NCBI RefSeq assembly: GCF_040183065.1 | Contig: NC_091125.1 | Coordinates: 128,591,621-128,655,620, forward strand | Reading direction: 5' to 3' | DNA length: 64,000 nt | Origin: Periplaneta americana | Lineage: Eukaryota; Arthropoda; Insecta; Blattodea; Blattidae | The notes under the pieces: model-generated | Seen by the model: the letters and a program-made list of their open reading frames with translations, nothing else | Told to the model about the DNA's origin: nothing | Databases searched by the model: none | Part shown: positions 45,891 through 55,764 of the stretch, one piece after another | Layout: every line of letters begins with the position of its first letter | Position numbering within the stretch: position 1 is the first letter of the stretch | Translations under genes and position numbers: made by a program

Positions 45891-45891
<1 letters not shown>

Positions 45892-45892
<1 letters not shown>

Positions 45893-46321
45893 TTTAGTCC
45901 ACTGTCTGAAGACAGGTCTGAACCTCACAAGTGATACCAACATGGCACCACTTATGAGACTACCACAGTCTACTATATACAGTCACGAAGCTTGAGTTTT
46001 GAGGGTGCTAGAAACAATAGACTGTGCCGGTACTATTTTGCATTGCCTGTAATGAGGCGATATTAGCGATCCTAGTGGTGAGCAACTATCTAATGTTTGC
46101 ATATTTACTACGTATTGAGCTTCGTGACTGTATATATATTCACTAGACTGTGAGACTACTATGTCAGGAGATAATGGGATAGGGTGGACAGTTCCATTCC
46201 CCCTCCATTGCATACATCGCCGACTAGCTACATGTTACACTAGTCAGACTTCAGATGCATATAAACAATTGTTCTTTCTCTGACACATACCGTCAAGTGA
46301 GATGTACTGCCTGATAATATA
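45892..46321 (+). repeat. Dispersed repeat, plus-strand copy (TGTCYGAAGACAGG family)
   Basis: Aligns with the reverse complement of 39386-39617 on both sides of the miniature element at 45964-46152, so the repeat was present before that element landed. Class unknown. Confidence 0.7.
45964..46152. mobile_element. 189-bp miniature inverted-repeat element (CACAGTCTA ends), 7-bp duplication
   Basis: Ends CACAGTCTACTATATACAGT and (reversed) CACAGTCTAGTGAATATATA are followed by matching GTCACGAAGCT, so inverted repeats reach ~30 bp. Flanked by perfect AGACTAC at 45957-45963 and 46153-46159. A second copy in the opposite internal orientation lies at 49464-49646. The class is not clear: a 7-8 bp duplication with CA-start ends is compatible with hAT or P types. 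Confidence 0.88.
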
Positions 46322-46689
46322 GTGCGATCAGTTTTGGTTTCCGCCGGAGTGTTTTGCCTATGGGCGATCGTGCCGTTCGTTAGCCGGTTAGCCAGTTAGC
46401 CGGGTCTCGGTGATTAGCGGGAGGGAAGAACAATAAAACAAACCAACCATACAACAATACACAAACAAATTTAAGAGGCTCATTACTTACCAGATTATCA
46501 AATGAGGTGATGAAACTGCCAGCCTTCATTTTCCACACATTTTTGCATGTCTTTAGGAAATTATTCATCATATTTTCACTCACAAAGTATGCGCCTATGT
46601 ACGGGGTCATGTGGCTGAAGAGCATGTGCCACAGTTATTTTATACAGCTTGAAGTGCAATAATTTAGTAGCCTATTGCATAGACGCTAT
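46322..46689. other. Unassigned DNA
   Basis: Nothing supported. Confidence 0.4.
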
Positions 46690-46995
46690 GGAAGTCCCAC
46701 TTGTTGTGCAAGACGACGAAGATAGTTTCTAGGAGAATTTTCTAGACTATTACGATTGTCATGTAATGTTTCTTCAGTGAGAACCCTACGCTGCTTTTTT
46801 GGTTTCTTAGGCTAGAAAATTCCAGTTTCATGAAATGTATGATAAAGATTATGGACTGTTTTACGATCTGGAGCGTCTATACCCGGGAATCTTTCTTGAA
46901 GCCGTCTTCGAACTTCACGAGCTGACTGAGTTATCACAAATGAATCGTAAATAAAGACACGCTATGTCGTTGTAAACTCACGAGGCATAATGCAC
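46690..46995 (-). pseudogene. Transposase N-terminal HTH remnant
   Basis: On the minus strand the frame from MPREFTTT reads SAREVRRRLQERFPGIDAPD, then RKTVHNLYHTFHETGIF, a stop, and PKKPKKQRRVLTEETL. This is the helix-turn-helix N-terminus common in insect Tc1/mariner-type transposases (the block that precedes RVLTEE). Two stops interrupt it. It may belong to the same family as the C-terminal halves at 38195-38700. Confidence 0.7.
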
Positions 46996-47228
46996 TTTAT
47001 GAATACTGTCGAATTAAGAAACGAACAACACAACAAACACCCAGGAACAGCTTTGCTACGACTGAGACATTCAGCAAGGTCAACAATTAAGTAAGCAGGC
47101 TTGCCACTCCCTCCAATGAGCTGCAAACGAGTGGGACTCGCTCATTGGGAAAACCCCGCGTCGCGTGGGAAAGCATAACTGATCGCACTGTAGATGTACA
47201 TATCAGCCGGAATCTGAGTCAGAGGATA
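46996..47228. other. Spacer
   Basis: No supported feature. Confidence 0.4.

Positions 47229-47292
<64 letters not shown>
47229..47292. repeat. (AAT)n microsatellite
   Basis: About 20 AAT units, one interrupted by AGT. It forms the 3' tail of the minus-strand SINE that follows. Confidence 0.9.
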
Positions 47293-47612
47293 GTAATAAT
47301 AAGTGGCGCTACAACCCATGAATAGTCATTGCCGACCAACCGGTTGCTGGCCTCACGTTCACATTCCTCAACAGAGGTGGACGATCATACAACTAGAACG
47401 GAGGTATCGTGAGGTTAGCACGATGATCTCCCCAGCCGTTTTCGAAACCGGATTTCGCTATCTACTGTAGCTCCCCGAATTCATTACGGTACTGGGTGTG
47501 CATCGGCCGAAATCTCATGAGAATATTTCTTCCCGTGAGGACTAGAACCAGCCCTCATGTCGTAAGGCGAGTCCTAGACATAATGTCTTAGACCACGACG
47601 CTAAGGCGCGAG
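47290..47612 (-). mobile_element. tRNA-derived SINE, family D, minus strand
   Basis: Second copy of the 39640 family with a longer middle. The head on the minus strand reads CGTCGTGGTCTAAGACATTA and GGTTCTAGTCCTCACGGGAA. The tail GGCGCCACTTATTATT runs into the AAT tract. The extra ~70 bp (ACCGGATTTCGCTATCTACT and neighbours) is lacking at 39640. Confidence 0.8.
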
Positions 47613-47789
47613 AGATTTTATATTCTAACATTGATCTTAAAGCTCAATTTAGCAGTCTCCATTCTGTTCTGTCTTATTTACAACAATTAGCCTATCTTGA
47701 TTTTAATATAAACAAAACTATTGATTTCTTTAAATTGTTTTCATCATCATCATCATCATCATCATCATTATCGTCGTCGCTGATTAGAG

Positions 47790-48047
47790 TCATCGGCGTA
47801 ACTCAGGCGGCAGAGGCGTTTGCCTGCTTATCCGAGTCTGCTCGCAGGCGTAGTTTCGATTCCAGCTTGGTCTGATTGCTTTGTTGGTTTTTCCCCAGTA
47901 TTTTCTCCAACTGTAAGGCGAATATCAGGTAATCACATGGCGGATATTCTTTCTCACGTCGCCAAATACAGTCCCGCTATCGCCAATTTCATCGACGCTG
48001 AGTAACCTAGTAGCTGATATGATATCGTTATATAATCTACTAAAAAT
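47790..48047 (+). mobile_element. tRNA-derived SINE, family C, plus strand
   Basis: Same layout as 42001-42259: tRNA-like head (CATCGGCGTAACTCAGGCGG, AGAGGCGTTTGCCTGCTTAT), central block TTTCCCCAGTATTTTCTCCAAC, CGCCAAATACAGTCCCGCTA, and tail TAACCTAGTAGCTGATATGA. An (ATC)n tract lies just upstream at 47744-47770. The target duplication is unclear. Confidence 0.85.
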
Positions 48048-49463
48048 TTGGGTAAGGATCTTAATTCTAGTCCTTTTCCAACACTAATATATTCCTGTCA
48101 TCACCTGACTACAGTCTGCCTCTCTTTCGTTATTGTGATACGTAATAATTTTTTCCATATGTTATTGTTTGTTTTGTATGAAGCTCAATCTCCAAGCGCC
48201 TTCACAGCGTTTAAACAGGATGCCTTTACCCTTTTGTACCAAAATTACATTTTTTGACTTTAATTTTTCTAATGTACCGGTACTGATGTTACTTGCAGCT
48301 GGTTTTATATTTCATCACATCGTTTTCTGTTGGTTCTTTTGTACCCTGCCACAGATATTAAAATGTCACCTCCATAGTCTCAATTTCCTTTTGTTTTATT
48401 CACAACAATATTATATCGATTTGTGTATAAATATTTCACTTTTTTACGTGAAATGTTCTTCCGTTTCATATTGGAGACATCTGGTAACGCTCTCTGTTAA
48501 TATGGTGACGTCATTCAAGCGCGCTACGTCACGTTTTTCTGCTCAGGGTGGAAATATGTACTGTAAATGTGAAAGTTTAACGAAATATTCAGCTTAATTT
48601 TAATCTAATCGAAATTGTTATTCGCACAGAAATGGGGGTGATTAATAATTGCGGGGAGTATAAAGACACAAATGGTTTAACACACTGTAATTCTAAAGTA
48701 CTTAGCTGTTGTGTTAATTTCCAAATGAATCCAATTTTTTGTAATTACATAAGTAGACTATTATTTTCATTACAATTTCAAATAATTCATTGGCGTCATA
48801 TTGAAGTGTAAATCGTTTCGACTATCAATTGCATTGTTGTCTCGAATCATTACGCATCATCTCTGATCACATATAACAGATTGATCAGCCTAATGGACTT
48901 TCAAGACAACTTTTATCTAGCGACTACAAAAGTAGTCACTCGATGGAATTGCGTGGAGTAATAGCTTGCAGCAGTACTTGCATCTAGCGGTCGTTATCAA
49001 AAAATTCATTTTTGACAGTGGACATCCTGGTGGTTGTTCTCTTTTATATGTTGCCGTTTCATAACATGGGAATGGCCGGTCTGATATATACGTGATCAGG
49101 GGCATCAAACACCAAGGTTACATAACAGCTACCTCACGTCGCCTTCCTGATGATAGCTATGGTGCACAATGTTGCCAACTTTGAGCATACCTTACTGTAT
49201 ATACTGTCACGGATGTTAAAAAATCTGACATCTTCTCTTATTGAAAATCATTATATCGATTTAATGTAAAATGTTAACTTGTAACTCCAAGCTGTCAGAA
49301 TCTGCTTTGGCGATAGTAATGTTCAGTCCTTATTGAGAACTGTGAACAAAAACCAGACGTTCATGAATTTTGAGCTCTCTGGTCTTGTGGTCAGCATGGT
49401 ATAAACAAACTAGAAATGGGAACGCAGCTATTAAAAATAATGATTGTATGTACGGTATTGTAC
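48048..49463. other. 1.4 kb unassigned DNA
   Basis: An open frame spans 48169-48597 on the plus strand but has no recognisable domain. The 48480-48550 stretch has GTGACGTCATTC and CTACGTCACGTT, both CRE-like, without an identifiable gene nearby. Confidence 0.4.
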
Positions 49464-49646
49464 CACACTCTAGTATATACAGTCGCGAAGCTCAATACAT
49501 AGTAAATATGCAAACATTAGGTAGTTGCTCACCACTAGGATCGCTAATATCGCCTCATTACAGGCAATGCAAAATAGTACCGTCACAGTCTATTGTTTCT
49601 AGCACCCTCAAAACTCAAGCTTCGTGACTGTATGTAGTAGACTGTG
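49464..49646. mobile_element. 183-bp miniature inverted-repeat element, second copy, 7-bp duplication
   Basis: Reverse-oriented relative of 45964-46152. Ends are CACACTCTAGTATATACAGT and (reversed) CACAGTCTACTACATACAGT. Flanked by perfect ATTGTAC at 49457-49463 and 49647-49653. The frame reading YIVNMQTLGSCSPLGSLISP inside both copies is a chance open frame. Confidence 0.9.
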
Positions 49647-49653
49647 ATTGTAC

Positions 49654-50112
49654 TATCGAACTTGGAACATACTCTGTTTTATGTTTTTGCACGATCGTGA
49701 TTTGTTGTATTTACAGGTATTGTTAGATCTCGAAAGTTAGAATTGCTACTTGTTGCTAGGAAACTTGTTGCTAGGAAAACCATTCTTCATAACACAAAAC
49801 TATACTGAAATATCATTACAGTGCACTTATTGTTACTTAGTTAATCATTACAGTGCAGTTTTGTGAAAGTTTTGGAATAAATTTTCAATGCAAGATATCT
49901 TGTATTTGCAATTTTAAAAATATGATGGAGCAAAAAATGTACAATATACGTTTGTAAAGTGCATTACAAAATTTATTAAACTGAAAAAACTCGCTCTGGT
50001 CGTTTTTCAAACTTTTCCTCGATTTTGTAAAAATCACTTCCCAACCTTGTATCGTAATATATAGGTACTATTACAAAACGTCAAAGGAGCTGTTGGAATT
50101 GGTTGGAATTGT
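49654..50112. other. Mostly unassigned; short relic of a dispersed element
   Basis: The reverse complement of about 49945-50065 (TATTACGATACAAGGTTGGG, then CGAGGAAAAGTTTGAAAAAC) parallels the 5' part of the elements at 28637 and 59118. This suggests a distant family member. Confidence 0.4.
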
Positions 50113-50153
50113 TGTGAGATTGTGTATTTTGTCTATTCAGATTATTAATATTT

Positions 50154-50262
50154 ACAATGAATATTTGAGGAGAAAAACTCGCTCCGGCGCCGGGGGTCGA
50201 ACCCGGCTCCTTGGTTCTACGTACCAAGCGCTCTGACCACTGAGCTACGCCGAATTCAATCT
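50154..50262 (-). mobile_element. tRNA-like SINE head, minus strand
   Basis: Minus strand: GGCGTAGCTCAGTGGTCAGA, anticodon stem TTGGT/ACCAA with loop ACGTAGA (GTA, tyrosine-like), T-arm GCCGGGTTCGACCCCCGGC, then GCCGGAGCGAGTTTTTCTCC. It lacks the T before the anticodon and a paired acceptor stem, so it is a relic and not a tRNA gene. Confidence 0.75.
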
Positions 50263-50441
50263 ACAGCACCGGATCGAACCTTCCTCCTTCAGTGTATCCC
50301 TTTGTGGCCTGACTCCAAGTTAGGCGTATATGTTGACATACAATATATATCTAGTATCAACTACCATTATACTAGGCGCGCAATCAGTTGAGTGACTTAT
50401 TTGGCCGGGATTCCGCAGTTATGATGCACTGCTAGCTATGA

Positions 50442-50641
50442 GAATATTATGGATTTATTAATATGTCTTACAGAATAATCTCTGTAATGTTGACAATCAA
50501 TATTTGAGGAGAAAAATTCGCTCCGGCGCCGGGGATCCGGGTTCGATCCCCGGCGCCGGAGCGAATTTTTCTCCTTAAATATTAATTGTCAACATTACAG
50601 AGATTTTTCTATAGGACAAATTAGTAAATCCATAATATTCA
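50442..50641. repeat. Near-perfect palindrome built on a tRNA-like B-box
   Basis: ~95-bp arms. The inner 30 bp are perfectly inverted: GGAGAAAAATTCGCTCCGGC pairs with GCCGGAGCGAATTTTTCTCC, around a 7-base loop CGGGTTC. Outer parts (ATTATGGATTTA and TAAATCCATAAT; TCTCTGTAATGTTGACAAT and its inverse) pair with a few mismatches. The loop and stem contain GGGTTCGATCCCCGG, a B-box. It is related to the tRNA-like units near 8750 and 50154. Confidence 0.9.
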
Positions 50642-51222
50642 GATTATGGTAAAGTAAATTTATAACATTAAAAATTTAAATAAAATACCACACTTTTAAT
50701 AAACGTTAAGTTTTGATTCCTTGAAGATGGTAATTGACAAATACAAGGCAAGGGACATGTTAGCATAACGATTGTATTATCTCTGATATTTATTTTAGCT
50801 GTAAACATGTTGACTTGTGGTTTAAATGCTCCTGTCTGTACTGAGGCTTCACTGGTTCTATTTTTAATATAATGTAAACTACACTTTAACGGATATTTTA
50901 TAAAAGCTCTTTCAACTTCCCAATATCGTAATACTCGTCATTGTCTCCTCCTCACAAGACTTAGGCCTTTTGTCCCATTTCGCTTTCATTGAGGGTTAAA
51001 ATAGTTATACGCGAATGGGGATTGGCCAGTAATGTTCTCATGCATTGTTTCTAAACGGTAATCCTCTAACATACCAAAGCTTTCAGTCGTGAAGAATAGT
51101 TCTCAGTGATGGATCAAACAGATAGGTTCCCTTTACTTCACCTTCCCTGATGTTGGAGAGCCAGTAAGTGACTTCGATCTACATATACGACACAACTGCG
51201 CGAGTTGGAAAGGAAGCAAAGT
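50642..51222. other. Unassigned DNA with a foldback-family arm
   Basis: About 51100-51165 carries one arm of the foldback family at 19312. The rest is AT-rich and unrecognised. Confidence 0.4.
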
Positions 51223-51551
51223 GACAGCGTTAAAGACTACCTTTTGAGAATGTTATGTCTGCTATGTACTTTGCATTCTTTATGATTGTCATATATCCAA
51301 TTTAATTATTATTTATAATTCAAGGTTACCAATAGTCTTAGGTGACAAAAGTACTGTGTACTCAATTATTATAAACTCGAATAAAACCCTGATCAAGAAG
51401 TCTAATTAAAATAATTCGCATATTTTACGCACCGTAATTTTTAAAACAGCCAAAGCTAAATAAATCAAATGGAAATACTATGTGGTTAAGCATTATTGCA
51501 ATGTCGCTGATGACATTACTCAAGAACTTCATTTGCGTCGCTTGTAATTTT
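51223..51551 (+). repeat. Chimeric repeat made of two segments also found at 52315 and 53119
   Basis: 51223-51452 matches 52315-52540 (TTAAAGACTACCTTTTGAGA through AAAACAGCCAAAG), and 51453-51551 matches 53119-53217 (CTAAATAAATCAAATGGAAA through GCGTCGCTTGTAATTT). The two segments are adjacent here but 580 bp apart there. Confidence 0.8.
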
Positions 51552-51655
51552 AAATGTGTCACTGTGATTGGAATATAGAAATATAAGAAGTTTTAATACC
51601 TTTGCAAAGATGTCGCGAATTACACTAATAAATTAGCAGATAAGGATGTTACCCA

Positions 51656-51657
<2 letters not shown>

Positions 51658-51709
<52 letters not shown>

Positions 51710-51710
51710 G
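51658..51710. repeat. (ATT)n microsatellite
   Basis: About 17 ATT units. Confidence 0.9.
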
Positions 51711-51917
51711 AGTCGTCATATACCAGGTTCATCATTAAGTGAGGTTCCCTCGGCAGTAGTTCCTTGCATTCTAGAGGAAATATTCTTTTTCCTTTTGATT
51801 TTGACAGTAAGTAAAACGCATTAAGATACTTTAGATTTGATTAAAGGTTGGAATTAACAAATGGAAAAAACATAAATATCAGCACAAACTTAAAATAAAA
51901 TAAATTATTAGTACATA

Positions 51918-52580
51918 CCGTATTTGCTCGCGTACTTTGCGACACCGCATATTTTACGTACCCTAAATTTTAAAGGATTATTTTGAACTTTAATTTTGCT
52001 CCGTGTATTTTCCGCACACATCTTACGTACAATTTTTTTTTCAGTGTACTATGAATTTTCCTTCTTTAAATTCCATAGCCAATATTTGCATTCCACGGCA
52101 TTGTTCATTGACCAGCACCCAACTCAACTACCCTCTTCACAAAGAAGCCCTAAATAACGTCACTTCAACACTGATGCTTGTCCTTGTAAATTACCCCTAA
52201 GGGCAGCGACTGTGACAAGTTTTACTGTTTAACAGGTATCGTGCAGTTGTCACCGCAACATGAAGAATGCATCGATCAACCATCTATAGGCCTATAAACT
52301 CGTAAAATGTACTCAATTAAAGACTACCTTTTGAGAATGTTATGTCTGCTATGTACTTTGCATTCTTTATGATTGTCATATATCCAATTTAATTATTATT
52401 TATAATTCAAGATTACCAATAGTCTTAGGTGACAAAAGTACTGTGTACTCAATTACTATAAAATCGAATAAAACCCAGATCAAGAAGTCTAATTTAAAAA
52501 ATTCGCATATTTTACGCACCGTAATTTTTAAAACAGCCAAAGTATATTAAAAAGTGCGCAAATTACGCGAGCAAATACGG
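51918..52580. mobile_element. ~660-bp element with CCGTATTTGCTCGCGTA ends
   Basis: CCGTATTTGCTCGCGTA at 51918 and TACGCGAGCAAATACGG near 52564-52580 are terminal inverted repeats (the right copy is ATTACGCGAGCAAATACGG). It has subterminal ACGYACC-type repeats (TTTTACGTACC, TTTTACGCACC). It contains the 52315-52540 segment. No transposase. TA or TAC flanks are compatible with a short target duplication. Confidence 0.75.
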
Positions 52581-53267
52581 TACTTTACGAGTCTCTGCAC
52601 GTTACGATAAATGACTGTAAACATTTTAAGTGTTTCAAAGAAAAAAAGTCCTTCTTTCTGATAAAATACATTTTATTATTTCCTAATGAAGTTCTGACTA
52701 CCAAACTGTGCTATTATAGCATTGGTCTGCAAGCGCCCAGCTTTGTTTTGTTTTCGCATGTTCACCGAACCGTGTAGTAGGGTCGAGTACTGCCGAGCTA
52801 TACTCCGTATATACCTTCACTTTTGCGGGTCGCTTGAAGGCTTAAGGTGACCTTGTGTACACACTAGTCACGCATCATCCAACGTTATTTCACCTTATGT
52901 TCTGAAGACGAACAACAAATACTGATAACAGGTACTGTGCAACATTACGATGATTAATGGCGGAAATTCACAAGAAGAGGCCTGGAGCCCTTTTCACAAT
53001 GTTAACAAATTAACAATTTACAAATCACAAGTAAAAGATTACAAATGCTTGTAAACTTACAGTGTTTCACAATGCAATCTTATTCATTTTTAAAGTTGAT
53101 GAACTTCACACAATCAGCTAAATAAATCAAATGGAAATACTATGTGGCTAAGCATTATTGCAATGTCGCTGATGACAGTACTCAAGAACTTCATTTGCGT
53201 CGCTTGTAATTTGAAGATGTTTGTTTTTACATCTTGATTAAACAATTTTTAACACTGTATTACTTCG
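52581..53267. other. Mostly unassigned; second half of the shuffled repeat
   Basis: 53119-53217 is the partner of 51453-51551. Otherwise no supported feature. Confidence 0.5.
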
Positions 53268-53321
53268 GAATATGTATGATGAGACTTTCTTGTGTTGAAT
53301 TCTAACGTACCTTGTTTACAT

Positions 53322-53350
53322 GTTTCGACCTATTTATGGGTCATCCTCAG
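53322..53350 (-). ncRNA. Hammerhead-like core, left arm (degenerate, unproven)
   Basis: On the minus strand CTGAGGA, then GACC/GGTC around loop CATAAATA, then GAAAC. CTGANGA and GAAA flanking a stem are the conserved core of hammerhead ribozymes, which Penelope-like elements are known to carry. One extra U precedes the stem, and stems I and III were not identified. Confidence 0.35.
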
Positions 53351-53500
53351 AACTGGTCGTTGTTGGTCTTGGCGCCTCTTGTTTTGTTTCCTGTGAGGGT
53401 GTGTTCGTGTGGTATAGTGTAGAGTCAAAGAGTGTGTGTGTTCTGAAATTGAGTTGTGTGTTGAGAATTTCGTTGGGGTGTGTTTTCGTGTGTCTGTATA

Positions 53501-54505
53501 CAGTAGCGGCTGGTGGTCAAAATAATGAGTGTGCTACAATTTCTATATTGGCCTATTGTATACACTTATATATATTTATCTTAATTTGAGACTTACCTAA
53601 TGACGAAATATGAAATCCATACGACGTTCCTTCCTACTGCAGAACCTGTCAATTACTCTGGTGTTAAATCCTTCAACTTGGATATCATACTCTTTTCTAT
53701 TGACAGTGTTACTTCACAGAATGGATCCTGTGAATTGTTGGAGGCTATGTATCGTAACAATTGAATAGCTCTATCTATATTCCGGAAGGCAGGTGTTCCG
53801 TATAGAACTCAAAGTTGTGTCTTTAACACTCTTTTGTTCAGTACAGTATAGCTGTTGACAGCAACTTCAAGTTCGCGTTCAGGAAAATTAGGCTATCCAA
53901 AAATTGCCAGAAAATTTTCTGTTTAACAATTTTGTTACCTACATCTAGATAGCTTAAAGATTGGAAACGGTGAGTAGTTTTCTGAATTATACGGTCACAT
54001 ACTTCCTTGGCTTCAGTTTTCTGGGATTCCATTCTCCGTCGCTTGCTGACTGATTCACGAGGAACCTCAAAAACCAGGTAGACGGCAGCAGTAGTCGGAC
54101 ACTTGAATTACCAAATAGGCCTACGTTGTAAATAGTTCCGAGTTCTTCCACAAACAAGCATTCTCTCGTTACGCTTTACTTTTGCAATCTCCAAGCTGTG
54201 TTGTGCTGAAGCTGACTACAGCACTTCCCCGCGTAAAAATAGCCAATCAGGGCAGTGATTTCAGCTTCGCACATGCGCATTAATTGTCTACATTCTCATT
54301 TAGAGTTCTGAGTAGCACAACGAACCCCCTGAGGCGCCAAAGAACTAAGAGCGAAAACTAAACACTCTCTAACGCGTCATGAACATAACCACGGAAAATT
54401 GTCAAATGGCAGATCAGATACTATGGTGGTATTGCAAATACATTATTTGAGCAAAAATTATCATTGTGCTGTAGCACTGTAGCACATAAAGACGGGCCGC
54501 CCCTG
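53501..54505 (-). mobile_element. hAT-like element, 1005 bp, with 8-bp target duplication
   Basis: Ends CAGTAGCGGCTGGTGG and (reversed) CAGGGGCGGCCCGTC are hAT-type inverted repeats. Flanked by perfect TCTGTATA at 53493-53500 and 54506-54513. The minus strand at 54032-53838 is open and reads ESQKTEAKEVCDRIIQKTTH, then RFQSLSYLDVGNK. The AKEVCD-x-II-x-x-x-x-x-RF pattern resembles the middle of hAT-family (ZMYM-type) transposases. Further minus-strand frames at 53700-53840 could be the C-terminal part but are broken. The element is far shorter than a complete one (usually 2.5 kb or more) and non-autonomous. Confidence 0.85.
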
Positions 54506-54748
54506 TCTGTATATTTCATATTGTTCTAGTGTGTTTAGTTTCTGACTTTTTGGTTGGATGAGTAGAATTTAAACTAAACACACTAGAACAATATGAAATA
54601 TACAGACACACGAAAACACACTCCAACAAAATTCTCAACACACAACTCAATTTCAGAACACATACACTCTTTGACTCTATACTATACCACACGAACACAC
54701 CCTCACAGGAAACAAAACAAGAGGCGCCAAGACCAACAACGACCAGTT

Positions 54749-54777
54749 CTGAGGATGACCCATAAATAGGTCGAAAC
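54749..54777 (+). ncRNA. Hammerhead-like core, right arm (degenerate, unproven)
   Basis: Plus-strand copy of the motif described for 53322-53350, identical in sequence because the arms are inverted copies. Confidence 0.35.
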
Positions 54778-54831
54778 ATGTAAACAAGATACGTTAGAAT
54801 TTAACACAAGTAAGTCTCATCATACATATTC

Positions 54832-55309
54832 TGTTTGTTTTTGTTGTAATCTAATTTTCACTGCCTGTGTTAGAATCAGTACAGCCATGAACTTATAAAA
54901 TTTCAATTTGGTTTTTCTTTTTATTTTATTCTTTAATGTTCTCTGTACTGTTTCATGTATGTTTTAGTAGGTACTTTGTAGATTTCTTTCTTATATATTT
55001 TTCCTGTTCGTAATTAATGTTTCAGCTAAGGTATCTGAAGTGTGTCAACTGTTCCAATATTTGATTATTCACAGTGACTTTTGATCTCATCGTGTTCTTT
55101 GTCTTTAAATGTCATCATGTTTGTTTTATTCTCTGGTATTTGGTGGAAGAATTGTTGAGGGTGTATAAATTAATGGGATGCAATATGTCCCTTAAGATTC
55201 ACTTTCTCCATTCCCACTTGGATTTCTTTCCATCGAACTTGGGCGAGAGCATGGGGAAAGGTTTCATCAGAACATACTAGAATCCATGTGTCGAAAGTTG
55301 GCGACAGTC
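54832..55309. other. AT-rich spacer
   Basis: No supported feature. Confidence 0.5.
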
Positions 55310-55490
55310 GGGAAATCCTATGAGTTGCCCAGGAAATGATGTCGATTCCTAACATGGGGAGAAGGGAAATCCCTGAGAAAAATTCAGAACTGCGATCTTA
55401 CACGTCACTATGGAATTTTCAGTGAAAAATCTCAGACTTGACCAGGACTCGAACCCGGATCAACCGATCATGCAGCCACCCCAAGTGTAA
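55310..55490 (-). mobile_element. tRNA-like SINE, minus strand
   Basis: Minus strand: GGTGGCTGCATGATCGGTTG, then a B-box-like CCGGGTTCGAGTCCTGGTCA and a body with ATCTCAGGGATTTCCC-like sequence. Diverged; ends uncertain. Confidence 0.55.
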
Positions 55491-55764
55491 ACTGATCTTT
55501 ATTTAACGCCATAAAATAGGTACCTGCATTGTCCTTGATGCATTCCCTGACATCGCTTCACAAAACTAACGAGATTACACATTGATGTACCGAACTGTGT
55601 GCATCTTGGATTGTACCGTAACTTGCCGCCTAGGAGTAGCGGCAACTTCTTCTGCATGTCTATTGAGCAGGAAGTCTACATACATTACCATTTATGTATT
55701 TTTATGTATTTTGAACTTTGTTCAATCCAAGTGACTTTCATTTATGCACAATTTGTGCGCTTTA
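55491..55764. other. Unassigned DNA
   Basis: No supported feature. Confidence 0.4.

Larger units (their letters stand above)
53268..54831. mobile_element. Foldback (Penelope-like ends) split by a hAT-like element
   Basis: Arms 53268-53500 plus 54514-54545 (left) and about 54572-54831 (right) are inverted copies around a ~27-bp loop. They start GAATATGTATGATGAGACTT and end AAGTCTCATCATACATATTC. Both arms carry the motif TCTGAGGATGACCCATAAAT then AGGTCGAAACATGT on opposite strands. The homologous frame (MFRPIYGSSSELVVVGLGAS) appears in each arm because they are copies. The left arm was split by the hAT-like insertion at 53501-54505. Confidence 0.88.

Noticed and set aside
48169-48597. 142-codon plus-strand frame
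   Set aside because: AT-rich, hydrophobic by composition, no recognised motif, and no splice or promoter support beyond CRE-like sites.
45983-49627. Conserved-looking frame shared by two loci (residues SCSPLGSLISPHYRQCK)
   Set aside because: Both copies lie inside the 183-189-bp miniature element. Similarity comes from the shared element, and the frame has no other support.
50160-50260. Possible tRNA-Tyr gene on the minus strand
   Set aside because: Same defects as other tRNA relics here, and it is linked to the SINE-like hairpin tail.
53320-54779. Repeated 87-89-codon frames starting MFRPIYGSSSEL
   Set aside because: They are the inverted arms of a foldback. The frame contains the hammerhead-like DNA motif and has no protein-family signal.
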